Source: Bacteroides pyogenes_A
Lineage (GTDB): Bacteria; Bacteroidota; Bacteroidia; Bacteroidales; Bacteroidaceae
Strand: one strand, 5' to 3'
NCBI RefSeq assembly: GCF_048595595.1
Contig: NZ_CP184347.1
DNA: 64,000 nucleotides
In this document: one piece after another, positions 8,474 to 16,196 of the stretch
How positions within the stretch are numbered: position 1 is the stretch's first letter
How the letters are laid out: every line of letters starts with the position of its first letter
Position numbers and translations under genes: made by a program
The notes under the pieces: generated by a model
The model's database searches: none
Told to the model about the DNA's origin: nothing
What the model saw: the letters and a program-made list of their open reading frames with translations, nothing else

Positions 8474-8489
8474 CATACAATATTGTATG
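8474..8489. promoter_or_regulatory. 16-bp perfect palindrome, likely HxlR operator
   Basis: CATACAATATTGTATG is a perfect 16-bp palindrome between the divergent NTF2-like and HxlR genes, just downstream of the HxlR promoter. HxlR regulators bind as dimers to such dyads, often near their own promoter. Binding by this protein is an inference. Confidence 0.5.
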
Positions 8490-8541
8490 ATACACATCAT
8501 ATTGTTAGATTTATTGATTATCAACAATTAAAAAGTTTGCA

Positions 8542-8856
8542 ATGGAGAGAAAAATTTCAGATAATGATTGTCCCGTGTGGAAGTCGATGCAGATCTTCGC
8601 TGGGAAATGGACGCTACTTATCATCTTCCAAATCAACCACAGGATAATTCGTTACGGAGAACTCAAACGCGCCATTCCCGGTATCAGCGAGAAGATGCTT
8701 ATTGACGAGTTGAAATTCCTGTGCAGTAAAGGACTGGTTAAAAAGAAACAGTACCCCGAAGTTCCTCCCAGAGTGGAGTATTCTCTCACGCCATTGGGCG
8801 AGAAAGTACTGCCGATTATAAATGAGATAGCCAAGTTCGGAATGGAAAACCTATAA
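8542..8856 (+). CDS. HxlR-family winged-helix regulator
   Basis: A 104-residue MarR-like regulator of the HxlR family. It has the conserved N-terminal Cys followed by PVWKSMQIFAGKWTLLI, the recognition segment YGELKRAIPGISEKML, and the wing PRVEYSLTPLGEKVLP. Family members such as YodB and HypR sense electrophiles or oxidants through that Cys, which suggests the cargo responds to a reactive compound, though this is not shown here. A second Cys occurs in FLCSKGL. The stop is 7 bp before the Crp/Fnr gene, so the two are co-transcribed. Confidence 0.9.
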   Translation: MERKISDNDCPVWKSMQIFAGKWTLLIIFQINHRIIRYGELKRAIPGISEKMLIDELKFLCSKGLVKKKQYPEVPPRVEYSLTPLGEKVLPIINEIAKFGMENL

Positions 8857-8863
8857 CTAGCTT

Positions 8864-9442
8864 ATGTCTTTACGCCTATATTTGTCAAAGAAGCAAATCC
8901 CTGAAGAGACCATTGAACTTATTATGCAGAAAGGGGTTTGTATGTGTCTGAGTAAAGGCACACCATTGATTAGAGAGCGAGATATCGAGCATTATCTTTA
9001 CTACATAGAAAAAGGATGCTGTCGTTTTTTTACGGTACGGGAAAGAGATGCGGAAGAAATCACATTTCAATTTGCCTTTGAAGGAGAGTTTGTCAATTCT
9101 CTGCTTTCTTTCAAAACAGGACAACCATCCGCTTTTACAATAGAAACACTCGCACCTTGTGAAATTTGGGCATTCCACAAAAAGCACTGGGAAGATTTAA
9201 TAGAAAAAGCTCCTGTTATCAAACAGCTTTTCCAAGATATACTGGAAGAACTTTTTATCGCAAAACTTCAACGAGAAATGCAGATGCTGAAATACTCTCC
9301 CGAAGAGTTGTATCTGTTCCTAATCAACAGTAATCCCATAATATTCAAAGAGGCTCCGTTAAAATATATTGCAACCTATTTAGGTATAACACCACAGTCC
9401 CTCTGTCGTTTGAGAAACAGGATTGCAAGGAGAAGAAGTTAA
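8864..9442 (+). CDS. Crp/Fnr-family transcription regulator
   Basis: A 192-residue regulator with an N-terminal cyclic-nucleotide-binding-like barrel (about 25-115, including YYIEKGCCRFFTVRERDAEE and FEGEFVNSLLSF). A linking helix follows, then a C-terminal HTH (LKYIATYLGITPQSLCRLR). The residues that contact cAMP in Crp are not evident, and there is no Fnr-type N-terminal Cys cluster, so the ligand is unknown. Bacteroides genomes carry many such proteins. It lies directly after the HxlR gene and 62 bp before the biosynthetic pair, whose promoter has a -7 box but no -33, consistent with activator dependence. Confidence 0.85.
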   Translation: MSLRLYLSKKQIPEETIELIMQKGVCMCLSKGTPLIRERDIEHYLYYIEKGCCRFFTVRERDAEEITFQFAFEGEFVNSLLSFKTGQPSAFTIETLAPCEIWAFHKKHWEDLIEKAPVIKQLFQDILEELFIAKLQREMQMLKYSPEELYLFLINSNPIIFKEAPLKYIATYLGITPQSLCRLRNRIARRRS

Positions 9443-9475
9443 CCATAGATAATCGATAAAGGTTTCGTTCATCTG

Positions 9476-9483
9476 TAATTTTG
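9476..9483 (+). promoter_or_regulatory. -7 box before the oxoamine synthase gene
   Basis: TAATTTTG matches TAnnTTTG and lies 30 bp before ATG 9514. There is no recognisable -33 TTG at the right distance, so an activator may be required; the adjacent Crp/Fnr protein is a candidate. Confidence 0.45.
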
Positions 9484-9513
9484 CATTGAACAATAACAAG
9501 CAGAGTGCAAATT

Positions 9514-10749
9514 ATGGATTATCAAAAGGCTTCACTAAAAGATTTCGAAAATATAGGGCAACCGATACGACAGAGAGCGAAAGACTTCTTTCTGTATTCT
9601 TCCTATATGACAGAAAACAGGCTGAATAATTACCGCTTGGCATTGGAGTCAGGAACGGGAGCTTCAATAACCTTAAATCAAAAGAACGACTTTGGGAAGA
9701 ACGACTTCATCGGATTTATCTCAAATGACTATTTGGGCTTTTCTCATCACCCCAAAGTATTGGAGGCTGGACAGGAGGCCTTGTACAAATATGGTGCAGG
9801 TGCTGGAGCCTCTCCCTTGATAGGAGGTCTTTTAGATATACATCAGAGTTTAGAGCATAAAATTGCTTCTTTCTTCGGGCGTGAGGATGCAATCACGTTC
9901 ACTTCTGGATTTGGAACAAATGCAGGTGTTTTAAGTACCCTATTGGGGCAATCTGACTTGGCGATACTTGATATGTTCGTACATACAAGCGTAATTGCAG
10001 GGTGTTCAAAAACTAATGTGAAGCGATTTCTTCACAATGACATTGCCAGTCTTGAGCACATCTTAGAAACCACATCAAACAAGTATGCAAATAAGGTGAT
10101 TGTTGTTGATGGGGTCTATTCGCAAGATGGAGATATTGCTCCATTGGATGAAATTTGCAAACTATCGAAGAATTATGACGCCTTTCTGATAGTTGATGAT
10201 GCCCACGGAATAGGGATATGGGGAGATACAGGACGTGGAATATTGGAGTCATTCTCCGCATTGGGATTAGTAGATCTCATAACAGGGACTTTCAGCAAAA
10301 CTTTCGGAAGTGTTGGAGGATATGCGGTTGGAAATAAAGAGGTAATCAATCTGTTGAAATACTTTGCTAATGAAAATATTTTTTCAGCAGCAGCCACTCC
10401 TCAATCTGCGGGCTCCATTGCTAAAGCCATTGATTTAATCGATGAAGAACCTTTCTGGAGATCCCGTATTTGGGAAAATATAATTCACTTCAGAAAGGGA
10501 TTAGAAAGTATTGGAATAGATTTTGGGAAAAGCAATTCTGCAATCTTTCCAATAATGATTAGAGACAACGAACGAGCAATGAAAATCGCAGACTTCTTGT
10601 TTCAAAATGGAGTGTTTGTCAACCCTATTTTATATCCTGCTGTACCCCAAAAACAAAGTCGATTAAGAATGAGTGTTCTTGCTGTACACACAATCGAACA
10701 ATTGGATAAAACATTAAACTTATTGGAATGGGCATTCAAAAAGCAATAA
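9514..10749 (+). CDS. alpha-oxoamine synthase (PLP-dependent acyl-CoA transferase family)
   Basis: Fold-type I PLP enzyme that condenses an amino acid with an acyl thioester, as in KBL, AONS, serine palmitoyltransferase and CqsA. The ATG at 9514 (MDYQKASLKDFEN) is preferred over an upstream GTG at 9505. Visible motifs are SNDYLGFSHHP, GAGAGASPLIGG, TSGFGTNAGVL, VVDGVYSQDGDIAPLDE, the PLP-stacking VDDAHGIGIWGD and the PLP Lys in GTFSKTFGSVGGY. Length (411 aa) is normal. The substrate cannot be read from the sequence. A chromosomal biotin or ceramide role is unlikely for a transposon gene beside a nitroreductase-like gene; a small signalling or lipid product is possible. The stop overlaps the next start (TAATG), so the two are translationally coupled. 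Confidence 0.85.
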   Translation: MDYQKASLKDFENIGQPIRQRAKDFFLYSSYMTENRLNNYRLALESGTGASITLNQKNDFGKNDFIGFISNDYLGFSHHPKVLEAGQEALYKYGAGAGASPLIGGLLDIHQSLEHKIASFFGREDAITFTSGFGTNAGVLSTLLGQSDLAILDMFVHTSVIAGCSKTNVKRFLHNDIASLEHILETTSNKYANKVIVVDGVYSQDGDIAPLDEICKLSKNYDAFLIVDDAHGIGIWGDTGRGILESFSALGLVDLITGTFSKTFGSVGGYAVGNKEVINLLKYFANENIFSAAATPQSAGSIAKAIDLIDEEPFWRSRIWENIIHFRKGLESIGIDFGKSNSAIFPIMIRDNERAMKIADFLFQNGVFVNPILYPAVPQKQSRLRMSVLAVHTIEQLDKTLNLLEWAFKKQ

Positions 10750-11765
10750 TGGCACTTGTCTTGGCTATGAAGTTTTCCATTATCTGTCAATCACAAATAA
10801 TCGAGAAAAATATGGTGGAAAAAGTTTTTGAATATGGTGCATTGGCTCCCAGCAGTCATAACGCCCAAATGTGGCGTATCGTCAAAGAGAAAGAGAATCT
10901 TTATAGAGTTGAAATAGATTCGATTTGGAGGCTTAAAGCCGTAGACCCACACGACAGAGAGGCGTATATAAGTATTGGGTGCTTTCTCCAAAACTGTATT
11001 TATGCGGCTCCTCATTGTGGTGTCTCAATGGACGTCTCGGTGAAAGATACCAAAGCGTATCTGACCTTTTCTAAATGTGACGAAGAAAAGAAATCCTCAG
11101 AATATAGTCTTTATGATATTGAGAGACGATGTACTTGCAGGCGAAACTTCTCGAACAAACCAATTCCAGAGGATAGTATTCAAAAATTATCCTCCTCTTT
11201 TAAGAATGTAAGATACATTGATAAGCGAACTGAAGAAGGAAAGATTTTGTCGGAATTGATTATCAATAGTAACTCTATGCAACTCTCTTCTGAAAAATCA
11301 ATGGAAGAACTATCTCTCTTTATTTCCTCAAACAAGAGTGATATAAAAAGAGGAAGAGGGCTTACTTTGGAGAGTTTGGGCTTGAATGGTATTGAACGTT
11401 TCTTCTTTCGAATTCTTTATACGAAGAAAAAGTTTGCAGGAAACAAATCTTTCCTTTCATCGTCTATACGAACGACAAAAAAGCAAGTGAAAAATTGTTC
11501 GGGCTTCTTTGTTTTATTCGTACAAGATGATACTCCCGAAGGGTTAATAAAGGCAGGTATGGATTTAGAACGTTTTTGGGTAAAACTAAATACTATGGGA
11601 ATATCTGTTCATCCTATGAGTCAACCTTTGGAAGAAATGCCCGATAAAATTGCCCGTGTGTTTCCTTATTCAGGAGTTCCTGAAATGATTTTACGGGTCG
11701 GATATTGTGAAGATGAACACTCTTTCCAGAAATTGAGAAAAAAGATAGAAATATATACTGATTAA
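10749..11765 (+). CDS. Acg-like nitroreductase-family protein
   Basis: A flavin-type nitroreductase fold of the Acg/TM1586 kind. It shows VFEYGALAPSSHNAQMWR, an RRCTCRRNFSNKPI segment matching the conserved Arg-rich region, and GMDLERFWVKLNTMGISVHP near the FMN site, then ILRVGY. About 338 residues from the ATG at 10749, which overlaps the upstream stop. An in-frame ATG at 10728 is possible but lies inside the upstream gene. The first 20 residues (MALVLAMKFSIICQS) are hydrophobic and could be a signal or anchor. Acg relatives may bind but not reduce with FMN. Its tight coupling to the oxoamine synthase suggests they act on the same small molecule. Confidence 0.75.
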   Translation: MALVLAMKFSIICQSQIIEKNMVEKVFEYGALAPSSHNAQMWRIVKEKENLYRVEIDSIWRLKAVDPHDREAYISIGCFLQNCIYAAPHCGVSMDVSVKDTKAYLTFSKCDEEKKSSEYSLYDIERRCTCRRNFSNKPIPEDSIQKLSSSFKNVRYIDKRTEEGKILSELIINSNSMQLSSEKSMEELSLFISSNKSDIKRGRGLTLESLGLNGIERFFFRILYTKKKFAGNKSFLSSSIRTTKKQVKNCSGFFVLFVQDDTPEGLIKAGMDLERFWVKLNTMGISVHPMSQPLEEMPDKIARVFPYSGVPEMILRVGYCEDEHSFQKLRKKIEIYTD

Positions 11766-11773
11766 ATTTTCTC

Positions 11774-12079
11774 CTATTTTCTTATAGAGCTGATGGAGTG
11801 ATAATTTTCTTGAAGCAGTCTGTTGATGTCTGAGAGGCGATAGAGTATTTTCCCTGCGATTTGGGTGTAGGGGATAATGCCCTTGTCCCGATAATCCTGC
11901 AAGGTGCGAGGACTGATGAAAAGCCGTTCGCAGACCTCTCGCCCCGTGAGGTAGATTTCTCCCCCGAACAGCGGGCGATGCGTTTGGGCAATCTCCCGAA
12001 GGCGTTTGCTCACTTCTTTGATGCCTGAGATGAGTTGTTTCATTTCGGGTGTTTCTTTGTTGATGGTCTCGTATTCCAT
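11774..12079 (-). CDS. helix-turn-helix protein, excisionase-like (1)
   Basis: A 101-residue protein whose C-terminal half is a MerR-like/excisionase HTH: YLTGREVCERLFISPRTLQDYRDKGIIPYTQIAGKILYRLSDINRLL. The N-terminal half is a helix of the type that often precedes this domain in Bacteroides elements. Pairs of such genes are standard in Bacteroides integrative elements, where Xis proteins control excision. It lies 8 bp downstream of a second, similar gene, so they form an operon convergent with the cargo. The function in excision is an inference from family and context. Confidence 0.8.
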   Translation of the reverse strand: MEYETINKETPEMKQLISGIKEVSKRLREIAQTHRPLFGGEIYLTGREVCERLFISPRTLQDYRDKGIIPYTQIAGKILYRLSDINRLLQENYHSISSIRK

Positions 12080-12087
12080 AGTCGTGG

Positions 12088-12360
12088 TTATTGGTGGTTG
12101 GACTTTTCGAGGAGTGCTTCCACATCCTCACGTTTGTAATAGCACTTATGCCCGATTTGGATGAAGGGCAGCACGGACGTGTCCCGATAGTGCTGGAGCG
12201 TCCGCTTGCTGATGTTCAGTATTCGGCACACGTCCCCGTTGTGCAACAGGTCGGGAAGTTCGGGCTTCGTACCGAATTGTTCTCTCACACAAAGAGCCAG
12301 CTCTTCGATGCTCTTTTTCAGTTCCTCCCACGCGGAGGTGTCGATGGCGGTAATTCTCAT
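12088..12360 (-). CDS. helix-turn-helix protein, excisionase-like (2)
   Basis: A 90-residue protein from ATG 12360 (MRITAIDTSAWEELKKSIEEL). A longer upstream frame is not needed, since a promoter box at 12400-12407 would fall inside it. The domain is LLHNGDVCRILNISKRTLQHYRDTSVLPFIQIGHKCYYKREDVEALL, the same MerR-like excisionase HTH as the next gene. The two proteins share the TLQxYRD recognition segment and probably arose by duplication. They are first and second in a minus-strand operon. Likely role: excision or control of transfer genes. Confidence 0.82.
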   Translation of the reverse strand: MRITAIDTSAWEELKKSIEELALCVREQFGTKPELPDLLHNGDVCRILNISKRTLQHYRDTSVLPFIQIGHKCYYKREDVEALLEKSNHQ

Positions 12361-12399
12361 ATCAATATCGTTTTTAATTGTCGTTTTCTCTTTTCGGTG

Positions 12400-12430
12400 C
12401 AAATGTATGCAAGCGAAATCCTTGTCCCAA
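12400..12430 (-). promoter_or_regulatory. promoter of the two HTH genes
   Basis: On the minus strand there is TTG at 12430-12428 and TACATTTG at 12407-12400, 20 bp apart, a good -33/-7 pair for Bacteroidota. The leader to ATG 12360 is about 35 bp. Confidence 0.6.
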
Positions 12431-12570
12431 GACCCGATGAAATCAAGGGAAATAAAAGGAAATCGCAGGAAATGTACGAGCGTAAATCGACCGTTCCATC
12501 CACCTTTATCTAAGTGCGTGCTTGTGGCTCCGATATGGAGTGAAATGTCCGCACGGCACAGCGGGAAAAA

Positions 12571-12602
12571 GATACCGAGCAATCTCACGGTCGCTTGGTA
12601 TC
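12571..12602 (+). terminator. hairpin with T-rich tail
   Basis: GATACCGAGC (12571-12580) pairs with GCTTGGTATC (12593-12602) with one mismatch, followed by TTTTCTTT on the plus strand. No plus-strand gene precedes it closely, so it may insulate the region 12361-13128, which holds no supported gene, or be part of a replication or transfer structure. Confidence 0.45.
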
Positions 12603-12963
12603 TTTTCTTTGATTACTCGGCATCTTTTGGAGGTTCTCTCGCCTATGATAATTCTCGCTTGCATATCCCTCGAAGAAAAAGTGTGCAAGAGTCAGCAATC
12701 CGATGAGGTTGGTTTCCGAGCCGTTCTTCTCTCGATTCTCTCCTTTTGAATGGTTTCGTCCCAATTTCTCCCGTTTACCCCGTCCATTTTCGGAGCATTT
12801 TGCCGTACCCCGAAGCAACAGCCTCGCAAACCTTGTCGGTATAGGTTCGGCTCTCTAACTTGGTTTCAGCATCCGTTTTCGGGTGAAAGTTCAAAACCAA
12901 GCAAACAAAAGAGATACGAACAATGAAAAGAAACAGACGAACAAGAAATGCCATAGATACTTT

Positions 12964-13107
12964 CTTCTTTCACTGTGAAAGAAGATATACAGTGAAAGGA
13001 AAAAAGCTGGGAAAGGCTTTTTGTCTGCCGGGAAGTGCGACAAGGTGCGTCCTCCGTAAGCCGACAATATTTTTCCTTTCACCGTTTGAATCACCTTTTT
13101 ATCCACA
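12964..13107. other. candidate replication origin: palindrome, half-sites and DnaA box
   Basis: CTTCTTTCAC-T-GTGAAAGAAG (12964-12984) is a perfect odd palindrome. A further half-site ACAGTGAAAG follows at 12990-12999, and a related CTTTCACCGT lies near 13076. TTATCCACA (13099-13107) is a consensus DnaA box 21 bp before the primase gene. NBU1-type elements carry a primase beside an origin, so this is a plausible oriV. This is inference from position and motifs. Confidence 0.45.
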
Positions 13108-13128
13108 CAATAATCATCGAATCAACTT

Positions 13129-14079
13129 ATGAAATCAAGATTTTACGACCTACAACACATCAAGGCGATACCGATAGCCGACTATCTGCACGCCTGCGGC
13201 ATCGAGCCTGCCAAGCGGTACAACGGCTACGCCCTCTATCACGCACCCTACCGAGAAGACGCCAACGCCAGCCTGAAAGTGGACTTTCGGCAAAACCTGT
13301 GGCACGACTACGGCACAAGCCAAGGCGGAAGCATCATTGACCTTGTGATGCGGATACGTGGATGCAGTGCCTATGAAGCAATGGCACATCTTGCCGAAGA
13401 GAAAGCGACAACCCTCGCACCCTCTTCCTTTCATCGTGGAGCTCACATAGAACAGATAAGAGTTGAACAGCGACCAAGCAATGCAAGGCGGATTCTCTCT
13501 ATCAGCGAAGCATTGCCCCTGCACTTGCAGAACTATCTCCGAGGAGTACGCAAGATAGACCTTGCCGTGGCAAGTCCCTATCTCCGTCATATTCGCTACG
13601 AGGTAGGAGGAAGGGAATATTCTGCCATCAGCTTTGCCAATCGTGCAGGAGGATATGAACTCCGAGACGACAAGACATTCAAGGGAACGATAGCTCCAAA
13701 GGATATTTCTCTGATTGCAGGAGAAGCGAACAATGCTCTTCACTGCATCTTTGAGGGCTTTATGGATTTCCTTTCCCTTCTCACGATGAAAGGAAAAGAA
13801 ATCGCTCCCTGCCTTGTACTGAACTCGGTCAGTAATCTTTCACGAGCCATTGCCTATCTCCACGAGAACGGCATCGACTCCGTTCGGGCTTTCTTCGACA
13901 ACGACCAAGCAGGACGGCAGGCTCTTCAAGCTATCCAATCGACAGGCATCAAGGTAGAGGATATGAGCCGACACTATACCCGATACAAAGACCTCAACGA
14001 CTATCACGTTGCCCGATGTAAGCAACAACAAGAAGTACAACAGCAGAAGCCTGCTATTGTCAAACACAAAATAAGATAA
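13129..14079 (+). CDS. TOPRIM/CHC2-type primase of the mobile element
   Basis: A DnaG-like primase of 316 residues. The N-terminal 100 residues resemble the CHC2 zinc-binding domain, but the zinc Cys residues are largely lost: YALYHAPYREDANASLKVD stands where a CPFH-like motif is usual. Residues about 195-290 form a TOPRIM domain with the EGFMDFLSLL acid and the FFDNDQAGRQAL metal-binding motif. Such proteins prime complementary-strand synthesis after transfer, or replication of the circular form. The related PrmN1 of NBU1 is the model. A DnaA box and palindromes lie just upstream. It is 3 bp from the DUF3408 gene and starts the plus-strand transfer block. Confidence 0.85.
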   Translation: MKSRFYDLQHIKAIPIADYLHACGIEPAKRYNGYALYHAPYREDANASLKVDFRQNLWHDYGTSQGGSIIDLVMRIRGCSAYEAMAHLAEEKATTLAPSSFHRGAHIEQIRVEQRPSNARRILSISEALPLHLQNYLRGVRKIDLAVASPYLRHIRYEVGGREYSAISFANRAGGYELRDDKTFKGTIAPKDISLIAGEANNALHCIFEGFMDFLSLLTMKGKEIAPCLVLNSVSNLSRAIAYLHENGIDSVRAFFDNDQAGRQALQAIQSTGIKVEDMSRHYTRYKDLNDYHVARCKQQQEVQQQKPAIVKHKIR

Positions 14080-14082
14080 GCC

Positions 14083-14589
14083 ATGAAAGAAGAATTCGAT
14101 TTATCGCATTACTTGAACCATCCCAAAGAAACCGATGGCTCACAGACACTGTCTGAAATTGTTCGTAAAGCCGTTTCTACCAAACAAGAAGCAAAGCAGA
14201 CAAAGCAATCGGGGCAATCTGAAAACTCTCCGCAGTCCTCCGCATCCGAGCAAAAGTTGCCTTCCGAGTCTTTGAATGAAGCAAAGGAAGCCGTGAAAGC
14301 AGAGCACTCCGAGCAGGAGAAGCGACAAGCGATATCAAGCATTCCGAGACGCATCAGCCACAAGCAACGACAAGAGAGCTTGGAGAGCTATCGGGAAGCC
14401 TTTCTCTTGCCCCATAAAATCATCAACCGAAAGGCAACCTATCTCAGTCGCTCCACGTGGGAACGTTTGGAGTTCGTTGTCCGTCGATTGGGCGATTATG
14501 GGGCGAATGTTTCGAGTTTCTTGGAGTGCATAGCTCTCCGACATCTGGAGGAATACAGCGAGGATATAGAACGCTGGCGCAAACTCTAA
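14083..14589 (+). CDS. DUF3408 protein of the mobilization region
   Basis: A 168-residue protein with a low-complexity Ser/Gln/Glu/Lys-rich N-terminal half (residues 25-90). Its C-terminal domain is RKATYLSRSTWERLEFVVRRLGD...VSSFLECIALRHLEEYSEDIERW, which matches the DUF3408 family found in Bacteroides conjugative and mobilizable elements. The fold of that domain is ribbon-helix-helix-like, so DNA binding in transfer or partition is likely but unproven. The start is 3 bp after the primase stop, so the two are co-translated. The Ser/Thr/Gln-rich stretch is probably disordered. Confidence 0.75.
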   Translation: MKEEFDLSHYLNHPKETDGSQTLSEIVRKAVSTKQEAKQTKQSGQSENSPQSSASEQKLPSESLNEAKEAVKAEHSEQEKRQAISSIPRRISHKQRQESLESYREAFLLPHKIINRKATYLSRSTWERLEFVVRRLGDYGANVSSFLECIALRHLEEYSEDIERWRKL

Positions 14590-14714
14590 TCACGGCATTC
14601 CGAGCCATCAGCAATGAAATGGATAATCGACATTCTCAGAAGACGAGAAACACAGGAGATGAAAGCCAATCACAGTATATGCGAGGGTATTCCATCGGTA
14701 ACATTGCAAGACGT

Positions 14715-14766
14715 CAGTTTGTAGCCACAAACTGCGCTTGCCCCCTTTACCGCTACGCTCAGGGGG
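14715..14766. other. candidate origin of transfer (oriT)
   Basis: CAGTTTGT-AGCC-ACAAACTG (14715-14734) is a perfect 8-bp hairpin. It is followed by CCCCCT (14741-14746) and AGGGGG (14761-14766), separated by TTACCGCTACGCTC. Inverted repeats just upstream of mobC and the relaxase are the expected place for oriT. The nick site cannot be fixed from sequence. Confidence 0.5.
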
Positions 14767-14821
14767 AGAGCCGTAATCACTTCGTTCTCATCGGTCGGAA
14801 TGCCTTAATGAACAAACTAAT

Positions 14822-15238
14822 ATGAAACCAAAAACAGATAAAGAGAAAAGGAATAAGACCTGCCTTCTTCGGGTACGTTGTTCCGAAGAGGAGAAAGCAA
14901 GGATACAAAAGCGATCGGAACGGACGGGCAAGAAACTCTCCGAGTTCTGTCGGGAGGCATTGCTCACGGGTGAGATTGTTGCCGTTCCCCAATTGGGAGA
15001 ACACGAACGGGAAGCCATTCGGGTCTTGCAACGGGTCAGCTATTTCTTCAGTCACATTTCCAACTTGATTAAGACGAAAGACCCCTCTTGGGTTGCCATT
15101 GCCAAGAACCTTTCTTGCATTTCACTACACGCTTTCGAGCGATTTTACAGTCCTCGGTATCGGATTACGGACGAGATATATGATGTTCTAAATATGAAGC
15201 GCAATGATAGCGAAGTGCAAAGCCATAGCGCACGGTAA
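14822..15238 (+). CDS. MobC/BmgB-like relaxosome accessory protein
   Basis: A 138-residue DNA-binding protein that helps the relaxase open oriT. It shows the ribbon-helix-helix-like start LLRVRCSEEEKARIQKRSERTGKKLSEFCREALL and the downstream helix RVSYFFSHISNLIKT typical of MobC proteins. The 3' end overlaps the relaxase start by 35 bp in another frame, a coupling also seen in Bacteroides mobilization operons. It lies about 55 bp after the oriT candidate. The family is well defined; the exact name (mobC, bmgB, mbpB) depends on the element and is not assigned. Confidence 0.82.
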   Translation: MKPKTDKEKRNKTCLLRVRCSEEEKARIQKRSERTGKKLSEFCREALLTGEIVAVPQLGEHEREAIRVLQRVSYFFSHISNLIKTKDPSWVAIAKNLSCISLHAFERFYSPRYRITDEIYDVLNMKRNDSEVQSHSAR

Positions 15239-16196
15239 GATGGCGTTGGAGTATATCTTCCGAGAAACGAAGCTCAAGAATAAGCTCTTAGTTCAGAACC
15301 TTTGTGGAGATACGGCAGAGAGAATATACGAAGAGATGAACCTTGTCAATCGGTTCAACAGCCGTTGTCGCAACAAGTTCCTGCGGATGGAAATCGGTAT
15401 CGCCCCGAAAGATGAAGCAGGGATGAATTGGAAGAAGCTCCAAGGGATAGCCTATGAGTTTATCCAAGCGATGAATTTGCAGGAGTATCAGGTGGTAGCC
15501 GTTACGCATAAGGACACCGACAATCTGCACATTCATATCATTGCCAATCGGATGAGTATGAACGGGGTGGTTTATGATACGACCTTTGTGAGCAACAAGG
15601 CAGCACGAGTGGCAGAGGAATTAAGTCGCAAGCACGGTCTGACGATTGCCAATGAGATACGGTCAAAGAAACAGTATCAAAAGCCGAGAGCCAATCAGAC
15701 ACGGGAGGCGAGCAAGGAGAGACTGCGTACAATGGCTTACGGATTGTTAGGAAAATATACGAATGGCGGAGTGAATGGCTATGCTTCCTTTCGATACGAT
15801 TTGAGACGACAAGGAGTAACCGTTGAACAGATGATGAACAAGAAAGGTGCTGTCTATGGACTGAAGTTTCTTTTTGAGGGGCAAGCGTTCAAGGCTTCGG
15901 AGATTGGACGAGAGTTTGGGTATAACTCTCTGTTGAAGCAGTTCGGACTTTCCTGTATCGCTCCCTATCACTCTTCTGTTCCGATTTATCAGCCGAAAGA
16001 GCCTTTACAGGAGGAAAAGCTACAGCCAACAACAAGTCTTATTGAAAGCGTGGTGGATGTTGCCGAAGGGATTGCATCGGGTATTGGCGGAATGTTGGAC
16101 TTCCAAGTCCACGGAGAAGATTATGCCGAGACCGCCTTCCAGCGGAGACTACGCCACGAAACCAACAAGAAAAAGAAACGGGGACGGAGAATGTAA
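15204..16196 (+). CDS. MobA/VirD2-family relaxase
   Basis: Transfer nickase of 330 residues. The relaxase domain (about 1-200) begins MIAKCKAIAHGKMALEYIF, with the likely catalytic Tyr in EYIF. It carries the HUH metal-binding motif THKDTDNLHIHIIANRM (H-x-D-x-x-N-x-H-x-H). It cuts oriT, stays bound to the 5' end and is exported with the strand by a helper system. The C-terminal part (about 200-330) is basic and ends KKKKRGRRM. No conjugation genes accompany it, which marks the element as mobilizable. The start lies inside the MobC-like gene. Element DNA without a supported gene follows (16197-16491). Confidence 0.9.
   Translation: MIAKCKAIAHGKMALEYIFRETKLKNKLLVQNLCGDTAERIYEEMNLVNRFNSRCRNKFLRMEIGIAPKDEAGMNWKKLQGIAYEFIQAMNLQEYQVVAVTHKDTDNLHIHIIANRMSMNGVVYDTTFVSNKAARVAEELSRKHGLTIANEIRSKKQYQKPRANQTREASKERLRTMAYGLLGKYTNGGVNGYASFRYDLRRQGVTVEQMMNKKGAVYGLKFLFEGQAFKASEIGREFGYNSLLKQFGLSCIAPYHSSVPIYQPKEPLQEEKLQPTTSLIESVVDVAEGIASGIGGMLDFQVHGEDYAETAFQRRLRHETNKKKKRGRRM

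Noticed and set aside
12206..12818. Several open frames in 12206-12818 on both strands
   Set aside because: They overlap the HTH gene or its promoter, have no recognised family and poor starts; treated as non-coding.
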